Origin: Anaerolineaceae bacterium UBA6107
Lineage (GTDB): Bacteria > Chloroflexota > Anaerolineae > Anaerolineales > Anaerolineaceae
NCBI GenBank assembly: GCA_002428455.1
Contig: DIWL01000082.1
Location: 2,712-13,177, forward strand
Direction: 5' to 3'
Length of the DNA stretch: 10,466 nt
Positions 6,253 to 10,466 of the stretch are shown one piece after another. The notes under the pieces were generated by a model. The model saw only the letters and a program-made list of their open reading frames with translations. It was not told where the DNA came from and did not search any database. Both the position numbers and the translations under genes were made by a program. Each line of letters starts with the position of its first letter. Within the stretch, counting starts at the first letter, position 1.

Positions 6253-6269
6253 ACCGGATCTGATCCGGT
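6253..6269 (-). other. Hairpin between rplJ and rplL
   Basis: ACCGGAT and ATCCGGT are a perfect seven-base inverted repeat with a three-base loop. On the transcribed strand it is followed by an A-rich stretch, not a T-run, so it is not a terminator. It may be a processing or stability element that helps raise L7/L12 output over L10. Confidence 0.55.
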
Positions 6270-6284
6270 TGAATCAATATCTGA

Positions 6285-6812
6285 TCAGGCAGCCAGCGGT
6301 TCCTTTTCAGAATATGCCTTGAGCACTGCGGCCAGGGAGCGAGCAGGTTCGGCCAAGGTGCGCACGAGCATGGACGCGGGAGCCTGGAGTACACCTAAAA
6401 GCGTGGCGCGCATTACAGGCAGTGACGGCAGGGCAGCCAGAGCTTTCACTTGAGCATCAGTGATCACTTCTTTGCCCAGGAAACCGCCTTTGATCCGGCG
6501 TGTTTCGCTTCCTTTGATAAAATCAGTGAAAGTCTTCGCCAGAGCTGGGGGGTCATTGTACGCGAATCCGACCAGGGAAGTTCCTTCAAAGATATCCGGA
6601 ACAGGGTATCCCTGTGATTTGAGCGCATTAGTGAAAAGTGTGTTTTTCACCAGATGTATCTCGTTGCCATTCTCACGTGCTTTCGCGCGGAAGGCATCCA
6701 CTTCTTTCATGGTCATCTTTGTATAATCCAGCACATAAACCGCCTGGCTGTCTGATAACCACTTTTCATAGTGGGCTGTCATATCGCCCTTTTGTTTCTT
6801 TGTAAAGGCCAA
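6285..6812 (-). CDS. rplJ: 50S ribosomal protein L10
   Basis: 175 residues, the usual length. The N-terminal domain binds 23S rRNA together with L11 at the stalk base; the C-terminal helix (about 140-170) carries the L7/L12 dimers. Family patterns include an HLVKNTLF segment and a FEGTSLVGF segment. The start is TTG (6810-6812), placed by a full AGGAGGT (6821-6827) eight bases upstream; no in-frame ATG or GTG is better. The rare start codon may lower L10 synthesis relative to L7/L12, which is needed in several copies per L10. The L10(L12) complex probably represses its own operon through the leader upstream. Confidence 0.97.
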   Translation of the reverse strand: MAFTKKQKGDMTAHYEKWLSDSQAVYVLDYTKMTMKEVDAFRAKARENGNEIHLVKNTLFTNALKSQGYPVPDIFEGTSLVGFAYNDPPALAKTFTDFIKGSETRRIKGGFLGKEVITDAQVKALAALPSLPVMRATLLGVLQAPASMLVRTLAEPARSLAAVLKAYSEKEPLAA

Positions 6813-6834
6813 TGAAATCTACCTCCTTCCTTGT

Positions 6835-6884
6835 CAAGATAAAATAATCAGTCTTTGTCCGGTTTTGCCGCACAAAGACTGATT
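6835..6884 (-). terminator. Attenuator-like hairpin in the rplJ leader
   Basis: On the minus strand 6884-6872 and 6858-6846 form a perfect 13-pair stem (AATCAGTCTTTGT with its complement), with a CGG/CCG pairing possible in the loop. It is followed by ATTTTATCTT, a moderate U-tract. It ends about 20 bases before the rplJ SD, so it must be conditional or leaky. In B. subtilis the L10(L12) complex controls rplJL by transcription termination in the leader. Confidence 0.65.
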
Positions 6885-6996
6885 CTTATTCCCCAGGTGG
6901 GGAGTCAAACGCTGAATCTTGTCTTCACCTCGGCAGGATATTAAGCCCTTTCGGACACCGGCTTTCTTTGGTGATCGCTGGATGATCCATCCAACG
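6885..6996 (-). ncRNA. L10-type ribosomal protein leader
   Basis: The leader contains, on the minus strand, CTTAATATCCTGCCGAGGTG (6942-6923), which closely resembles the conserved core of L10 leaders upstream of bacterial rplJ. Further hairpins are possible, for example TGGAT/ATCCA near its 5' end and CCCC/GGGG near 6900. It lies between a promoter at the end of rplA and the attenuator hairpin. Expected role: binding site of L10 with L7/L12 for feedback control. Confidence 0.75.
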
Positions 6997-7002
6997 GGTT
7001 GA

Positions 7003-7011
7003 ATTATACCA
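7003..7011 (-). promoter_or_regulatory. Extended -10 promoter for rplJ-rplL
   Basis: On the minus strand TGGTATAAT reads as an extended -10 (TGnTATAAT), beginning directly after the rplA stop codon. No good -35 exists at 17 bases (TATTCC), and TTGAAT is 21 bases away, too far. Transcription would start near 6995, so that the whole L10 leader is made. Confidence 0.6.
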
Positions 7012-7731
7012 CTATTTGTCCTGTGGAATATTCAAAGCCTGCAATGGATCAATTTTGATGCCAGGACCCATTGTAGATGCCACAGTGATTCTTTTTACAT
7101 AAGTACCCTTCGCGCCGGATGGCTTGGCTTTCTTGACCGCTTCCATCAGGGAAGTAAAGTTCTCGAATAGCTGAACCGGTTCAAAGGATGCCTTACCGAT
7201 CGGGACGTGAATATTGGCGGTTTTATCAAGCCTGAATTCAACACGCCCGGCTTTGGCTTCGTTGATCACGCGGGGTAGATCATCCACCTGGCATACCGTA
7301 CCGGCTTTGGGATTCGGCATCAATGACCGAGGACCCAGAACACGTCCCAGGCGGCCAACCTTGCCCATCATGTCCGGAGTGGCAATCGCCACATCAAAAT
7401 CTGTCCAACCGGCGGCGATCTTGTTGATCATTTCATCGCTGTCAGCCACAAAATCAGCTCCGCCTTCTGTGGCTTTGGTCGCGCCTTCGCCCTGTGCAAA
7501 CACAAGGACGCGTACGGTTTTTCCAAGGCCATGCGGCAGCACGCAAACATCACGCACCTGCTGGTCAGCCTGGCGGGGATCAAGCCCCATGCGCATGTGA
7601 ACTTCAATGGTTGAATCAAACTTGGTAACAGCAGTCTCTTTGGCCAGCGTTACCGCGGCAAGCGGCTCGTATGAGGTATCCTTGTCTACCTTGCCGAGCG
7701 CTTCCAGATATTTCTTTCCGTGTTTCGCCAT
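7012..7731 (-). CDS. rplA: 50S ribosomal protein L1
   Basis: 239 residues from the chosen start. L1 binds the mobile L1 stalk of 23S rRNA, helps E-site tRNA release, and represses the L11-L1 operon in many bacteria. Family patterns include MGLDPRQADQQVR, the segment TPDMMGKVGRLGRVLGPR, and LMPNPKAGTV. The start at 7731 (MAKHGKKY) is preferred because AAGGAG (7737-7742) lies five bases upstream. An in-frame ATG at 7752 would bury that SD in the coding region. The gene lies 48 bases after rplK, and the gap is nearly filled by an L1-binding-like stem element. Confidence 0.97.
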   Translation of the reverse strand: MAKHGKKYLEALGKVDKDTSYEPLAAVTLAKETAVTKFDSTIEVHMRMGLDPRQADQQVRDVCVLPHGLGKTVRVLVFAQGEGATKATEGGADFVADSDEMINKIAAGWTDFDVAIATPDMMGKVGRLGRVLGPRSLMPNPKAGTVCQVDDLPRVINEAKAGRVEFRLDKTANIHVPIGKASFEPVQLFENFTSLMEAVKKAKPSGAKGTYVKRITVASTMGPGIKIDPLQALNIPQDK

Positions 7732-7743
7732 TTTTTCTCCTTC

Positions 7744-7776
7744 GTGGTGCAAGCGGACGCGTTAGCGCCCTCCCAC
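7744..7776 (-). promoter_or_regulatory. L1-binding-like mRNA element before rplA
   Basis: On the minus strand GTGG (7776-7773) pairs with CCAC (7747-7744). Between them are a GA bulge, a six-pair inner stem GGGCGC/GCGTCC with loop TAAC, and the seven bases GCTTGCA. The AAGGAG SD follows within two bases. The element shares GTGGGAGG and ACCAC with the L1-stalk region of 23S rRNA, and has the same layout as the element before rplK. Confidence 0.65.
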
Positions 7777-7779
7777 AAA

Positions 7780-8208
7780 CTAGTTCTCTACGATGGTAAT
7801 ACCCATGTTGCGGGCAGTGCCTTCGATTTGGCGCATCGCGCCTTCGATATCCAGTGCGTTCATGTCTTTCATCTTGATCTCAGCGATCTCGCGGACCTGT
7901 GAACGGGTAACCTTGCCAACCTTTTCGCGGTTGGGCACTTTGGATCCGCTCTCTACGCCGGCTGCTCTCTTCAATAATTCGGAGGCAGGGGGAGATTTCA
8001 GGATGAATGTGAATGAGCCGTCGGTATAGACGGTGATCTCTGCCGGAACGATCTCGCCCACGCGGTTCTGGGTGCGGGCATTGTATTCCTTGCAGAAAGC
8101 CATAATATTGATACCGTGCCCGGCGAGGGCAGGACCAATTGGGGGCGCAGGATTGGCTTTTCCAGCCTTGATCTGCAGACGTACGATTGCTTTAAATTTC
8201 TTTGCCAC
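7780..8208 (-). CDS. rplK: 50S ribosomal protein L11
   Basis: 142 residues, the family length. The N-terminal domain binds elongation and release factors and thiopeptides (PAPPIGPALAGHGINIMAFC); the C-terminal domain binds the 23S GTPase centre. Lys3 and Lys40 (Lys39 after Met removal) match lysines that PrmA methylates in E. coli, and prmA is present in this window. The start is GTG (8206-8208), set by AAGGAG (8216-8221) seven bases upstream; no in-frame ATG competes. The gene lies after nusG with a 71-base spacer holding a hairpin and an L1-binding-like element. Confidence 0.97.
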   Translation of the reverse strand: MAKKFKAIVRLQIKAGKANPAPPIGPALAGHGINIMAFCKEYNARTQNRVGEIVPAEITVYTDGSFTFILKSPPASELLKRAAGVESGSKVPNREKVGKVTRSQVREIAEIKMKDMNALDIEGAMRQIEGTARNMGITIVEN

Positions 8209-8222
8209 TTTTTTTCTCCTTG

Positions 8223-8260
8223 GTGGTTATAACGGGTGATATTGGGGAGCACCCTCCCAC
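8223..8260 (-). promoter_or_regulatory. L1-binding-like mRNA element before rplK
   Basis: On the minus strand GTGG (8260-8257) pairs with CCAC (8226-8223). Inside are a GA bulge, a five-pair stem GGGTG/CACCC with an 11-base loop, and the seven bases GTTATAA. The SD of rplK follows immediately. An alternative GGGAG/CTCCC fold would compete. L1 binding here would block rplK translation, as known for the E. coli L11 operon. Confidence 0.65.
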
Positions 8261-8263
8261 AAA

Positions 8264-8278
8264 CAGGCCTCTGGCCTG
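8264..8278 (-). other. Hairpin after nusG
   Basis: CAGGCC and GGCCTG pair perfectly around a three-base loop directly after the nusG stop. On the transcribed strand only TTT follows, so it would be at most a weak terminator; RNA processing is an alternative. Confidence 0.45.
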
Positions 8279-8279
8279 G

Positions 8280-8978
8280 TTATGCCTTTTCTACCTGCAG
8301 GAAGTCTAACTCCACAGGGGTTTCACGACCAAAGAAGTTCACCATTACGCGAACCTTGGTCTTTTCCATATCGATTTCCGAGACCATGCCACGAAAATCA
8401 TTGAATGGTCCATCCACGATGCGTACGCGTTCGCCGATCTTGAAGGTTACCTTGACCAGTGGTGCTTCCGCTTCCATACGGCGCAGGATCTGCTGTACTT
8501 CCTCCGGGCGCAATGGCGTAGGATCGTTACCCATACCCACAAAACCGGTCACACCGGGTGTGTTGCGCACCACGTACCACGATTCCTCGCTCAGGATCAT
8601 ATTGACCAGTACGTAACCCGGAAAGACATGGCGCTCAACGGTGCGGCGTTTGCCATCACGCACTTCGATCTCTTCCTGGGTCGGAATGACAACATCGAAG
8701 ATCCTGTCCTTCATCCCCATTGTCTCGATGCGCTGCTCCAGGTTGTAGCGAACCTTGTTCTCATACCCCGAATAGCAATGAACCACGTACCAGGCACGCT
8801 CTGTGCCACCGTCGGCCGGGAGACTGGCAGGGGCTTCCTCTTCTGAGGATGTTTCCCCGGAAGTCGGGACGTCTTCAAAGCTCTCGGCAGGAGCTGCGTC
8901 TGACTGGCTTGAAGAGGCACCCTCTTCAGGCAGTGTTTCTTCCAACTCATCCTGTTTGAAATCGTCCAGCTCGTCCAT
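8280..8978 (-). CDS. nusG: Transcription termination/antitermination factor NusG
   Basis: 232 residues from the ATG at 8976-8978. The NGN domain, which binds the RNA polymerase clamp, starts near 62 with AWYVVHCYSGYENKV. The KOW domain is near the C-terminus (FKIGERVRIVDGPFNDFRGMV). In front of the NGN domain lies an unusual tail of about 60 residues, rich in Glu, Asp, Ser, Ala and Pro, with one lysine and no arginine before Arg61. Typical NusG is about 180 residues. The ATG is preferred because AAGG (8989-8992) is suitably spaced; GTG at 8984 and TTG at 8987 are in frame and would add two or three residues. The gene lies 29 bases after secE, the classical order. Confidence 0.95.
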   Translation of the reverse strand: MDELDDFKQDELEETLPEEGASSSQSDAAPAESFEDVPTSGETSSEEEAPASLPADGGTERAWYVVHCYSGYENKVRYNLEQRIETMGMKDRIFDVVIPTQEEIEVRDGKRRTVERHVFPGYVLVNMILSEESWYVVRNTPGVTGFVGMGNDPTPLRPEEVQQILRRMEAEAPLVKVTFKIGERVRIVDGPFNDFRGMVSEIDMEKTKVRVMVNFFGRETPVELDFLQVEKA

Positions 8979-9007
8979 AAACACCAAACCTTAAAGTGCC
9001 GGGTTGA

Positions 9008-9220
9008 TTAACCCAACACAAATCCGATTAACTTGGTAAAGAGAAAGTCAAGCCCGCCAAGCAAAGCACCCATGATAAGCATGACCAGGATCACAATTTT
9101 GGTCAGCCGCATGGCTTCACGTGGAGTCGGCCAGGTAACTTTGCGCAGTTCGCCGACGGTTTCACGCCACCAGCGTTTGATGCGATTCTCTTTTTTTGGC
9201 TTAAGGCTCTTTTCCGCCAT
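9008..9220 (-). CDS. secE: Preprotein translocase subunit SecE
   Basis: 70 residues, the short single-span form of SecE. A basic cytoplasmic N-terminus leads into the conserved amphipathic helix with ELRKVTWPTPREA (24-36), followed by one hydrophobic membrane segment (about 42-69). SecE clamps SecY in the SecYEG channel in the cytoplasmic membrane. The ATG at 9218-9220 has GAGGAG (9227-9232) six bases upstream; a TTG two codons earlier is less likely because it lies against the SD. It sits between tRNA-Trp and nusG. Confidence 0.95.
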   Translation of the reverse strand: MAEKSLKPKKENRIKRWWRETVGELRKVTWPTPREAMRLTKIVILVMLIMGALLGGLDFLFTKLIGFVLG

Positions 9221-9247
9221 GGGCAACTCCTCGTCTTTAGGTTGAAA

Positions 9248-9266
9248 CGCCGCCAGTCAGACGGCG
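9248..9266 (-). other. Stem-loop between tRNA-Trp and secE
   Basis: On the minus strand CGCCGTC and GGCGGCG form a seven-pair stem (one G-U) with a five-base loop, followed by TTTC. It may be a weak terminator or an RNase processing site for release of the tRNA 3' end. Confidence 0.45.
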
Positions 9267-9283
9267 ATCGTTCTCAAATTGCT

Positions 9284-9360
9284 TGGCAGGCCAGGCAGGA
9301 ATCGAACCCGCAACCTCCTGTTTTGGAGACAGGCACTCTGCCAAATTGAGCTACTGGCCT
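9284..9360 (-). tRNA. trnW: tRNA-Trp (anticodon CCA)
   Basis: On the minus strand the acceptor stem AGGCCAG (from 9360) pairs perfectly with CTGGCCT. The anticodon stem CCTGT/ACAGG encloses the loop CTCCAAA with anticodon CCA, which reads UGG. The T arm has loop TTCGATT, and the D arm has one G-U pair. The discriminator base is G, and the 3' CCA is encoded (9286-9284). It is transcribed within the tuf-rpmG-secE-nusG operon. Confidence 0.97.
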
Positions 9361-9367
9361 GTATACC

Positions 9368-9392
9368 GGCAGGGTGTTCATCACACCCTGCC
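9368..9392 (-). other. Strong hairpin between rpmG and tRNA-Trp
   Basis: GGCAGGGTGT (9368-9377) and ACACCCTGCC (9383-9392) form a perfect ten-pair stem with a five-base loop, seven bases before the tRNA 5' end. No T-run follows on the transcribed strand. A role in RNA processing, protecting the rpmG 3' end while RNase P trims the tRNA, is plausible. Confidence 0.6.
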
Positions 9393-9402
9393 TGGTTACA
9401 AC

Positions 9403-9573
9403 CTACTTTGTCTCGCGGTGATTGGTGTGTTTTTTACACCGCGGGCAGTACTTTTTCAATTCCATCCGGGTCGGATCGTTGCGGCGGTTCTTCTCGGATG
9501 TGTAATTACGTTCCTTGCATTCGTCACAGGCGAATGTGATGACAGGTCGGACATCTTTCTTTTTTGAAGCCAT
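9403..9573 (-). CDS. rpmG: 50S ribosomal protein L33
   Basis: A short gene of 56 residues. The translation begins MASKKKDVRPVITFACDEC and has the four zinc-ribbon cysteines at 16, 19, 43 and 46, so this is the zinc-binding (C+) form of L33, a 50S protein near the E site. The typical C-terminal pattern KKYCPRCKKHTNHRETK is present. The ATG at 9571-9573 must be the start, because an in-frame stop lies two codons upstream. Its local SD is poor; AAAAGGAG lies farther up at 9607-9614 with a small hairpin between. The tuf - rpmG - tRNA-Trp - secE - nusG order supports the call. Confidence 0.95.
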   Translation of the reverse strand: MASKKKDVRPVITFACDECKERNYTSEKNRRNDPTRMELKKYCPRCKKHTNHRETK

Positions 9574-9585
9574 GGCTTATCTTTG

Positions 9586-9603
9586 CAGCCAGTGTTCCGG
9601 CTG
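9586..9603 (-). other. Small hairpin between tuf and rpmG
   Basis: CAGCC (9586-9590) and GGCTG (9599-9603) can pair around an eight-base loop. The stem stands between a good SD-like AAAAGGAG (9607-9614) and the rpmG ATG, and would shorten the effective distance if folded. Confidence 0.35.
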
Positions 9604-9617
9604 ACGCTCCTTTTGCA

Positions 9618-10466
9618 CTATGCAATAATCTTAGTGATCACACCGGCGCCAACCGTCAGACCACCTTCTCGAATGGCGAACTTGCTTCCCTGCTCCAACG
9701 CAACCGGGATGATCAGGTCACATTCCATGGCAATATCATCACCAGGCATAACCATCTCAACACCTTCCGGCAGCTTTACCGCTCCCGTCACATCCATCGT
9801 GCGGATGTAGAACTGCGGCCGATATCCACTGAAGAACGGCTTGTGGCGTCCACCTTCTTCACGCTTCAGAATATATACTTGCGCCATGAATTTGGTGTGC
9901 GGGGTGATGCTGCCCGGCTTGGCCACGACCATGCCGCGCTCTACGTCAGTCCGCTCAATGCCTCTCAACAGCAAGCCCAGGTTGTCTCCAGCCTGTCCCT
10001 CGTCCAACAACTTGTGGAACATTTCCACTCCCGTGCAGACCGAGTTCATGCTCTTCTCGCGTAAACCCACGATCTCCACCGGCTCGCCCACTTTGATCTT
10101 GCCGCGATCCACACGCCCCGTCACTACCGTGCCGCGTCCCTTGATCGAGAACACGTCTTCCACCGGCATCATGAACGGTTTGTCGGTCGCACGCGGAGGC
10201 TCGGGGATGTATTCATCCACCACCCGCAGCAGTTCCTTGATACTCGCGTATTCAGGCGCTTCCGGGTCCGTGCTCGTGCTGTCCAATGCTTCCTTGGCAC
10301 TGCCCCGTACGATCGGGGTCGTGTCGCCCGGGAAGCCATATCCGTTCAGCATCTCGCGCAGTTCCATCTCAACCAGTTCCAACAACTCGGGGTCATTCAT
10401 CTGGTCGATCTTGTTCAAATACACCACGATGCTCGGCACTTCCACCTGGCGCGCCAACAGCACGTG
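9618..10466 (-). CDS. tuf: Elongation factor Tu, C-terminal part
   Basis: 282 residues up to the stop; the 5' part lies beyond the window edge. Visible are the end of the GTPase domain with G4 motif NKID and G5 region GSAKEAL, then domain 2 (PVEDVFSIKGRGTVVTGRV) and domain 3 (EEGGRHKPFFSGYRPQFY). EF-Tu brings aminoacyl-tRNA to the ribosome as a GTP complex. Near the C-terminus the usual GGRTVGAG reads GGLTVGAG, an Arg-to-Leu change at the position of E. coli Arg381. The RTTD motif reads RTMD. The gene is otherwise intact and is the most upstream visible gene of the right-hand operon. Confidence 0.97.
   Translation of the reverse strand, partial: HVLLARQVEVPSIVVYLNKIDQMNDPELLELVEMELREMLNGYGFPGDTTPIVRGSAKEALDSTSTDPEAPEYASIKELLRVVDEYIPEPPRATDKPFMMPVEDVFSIKGRGTVVTGRVDRGKIKVGEPVEIVGLREKSMNSVCTGVEMFHKLLDEGQAGDNLGLLLRGIERTDVERGMVVAKPGSITPHTKFMAQVYILKREEGGRHKPFFSGYRPQFYIRTMDVTGAVKLPEGVEMVMPGDDIAMECDLIIPVALEQGSKFAIREGGLTVGAGVITKIIA

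Noticed and set aside
7732..7752. Longer L1 start at 7752
   Set aside because: It would place the strong AAGGAG of the ATG at 7731 inside the coding region and add seven residues not typical of L1.
9405..9450. Inverted repeat CGCGGTG/CACCGCG with a T-run in the 3' end of rpmG
   Set aside because: It lies in the coding sequence, and the T-run is on the non-transcribed side as A codons (Lys-Lys).
9279..9567. Open frames on the + strand across tRNA-Trp and rpmG
   Set aside because: They are antisense to a clear tRNA and to L33. The peptide with AGQAGIEPATSCF is the familiar false translation of a tRNA complement.
1..10466. Mobile elements, CRISPR arrays, toxin-antitoxin or defence genes
   Set aside because: None seen. 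The window is core genome with two short accessory-like segments (GNAT/DinB and the fmdB operon).

Overview
The window looks like a chromosomal housekeeping region of a Chloroflexota bacterium, most likely Anaerolineae-like. That is an inference. It rests on the protein character of LexA, EF-Tu and L7/L12, a Gram-positive type SOS box, and a tuf-rpmG-trnW-secE-nusG-rplKAJL gene order with strong Shine-Dalgarno (SD) sites. No rRNA, insertion sequence, phage gene or CRISPR array is visible, and no stretch over 300 bases lacks a gene.

Left, + strand (1-2674): the 3' end of dnaK, then dnaJ and prmA. The last two overlap, and the run ends at an intrinsic terminator. PrmA methylates ribosomal protein L11, whose gene rplK lies about 5 kb away on the other strand. 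A separate promoter then drives a GNAT acetyltransferase gene whose mRNA appears to be leaderless (2677-3211).

Middle (3268-4901, - strand): a DinB-superfamily gene, then a three-gene operon fmdB (zinc ribbon) - csoR-like repressor - osmC-like protein. A palindrome of the CsoR/CstR operator type overlaps the operon promoter, and a good terminator ends it. The repressor has the two conserved cysteines but not the copper-binding histidine, so it resembles persulfide-sensing CstR more than a copper sensor. Divergent from this operon is lexA (+), whose promoter holds a perfect GAAC-N4-GTTC SOS box.

Right (5782-10466, - strand): the translation/transcription operon. Transcription order is tuf (cut by the window edge), rpmG (56 aa), tRNA-Trp, secE, nusG, rplK, rplA, rplJ, rplL, ending at a bidirectional terminator shared with lexA. 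rpoB does not follow rplL. RNA control is visible at three places. Near-identical stem elements before rplK and before rplA resemble the L1-stalk region of 23S rRNA and are probably L1 autoregulation sites. An L10-type leader with a 13-bp attenuator-like hairpin precedes rplJ, behind an extended -10 promoter at the end of rplA. A short perfect hairpin lies between rplJ and rplL.

The genes themselves belong to known families. The points of interest are regulatory (the duplicated L1-like element and the CstR-like operon with its operator) and a few protein oddities: a LexA cleavage site that reads Ala-Ser, an acidic extension on NusG, and an Arg-to-Leu change in EF-Tu.
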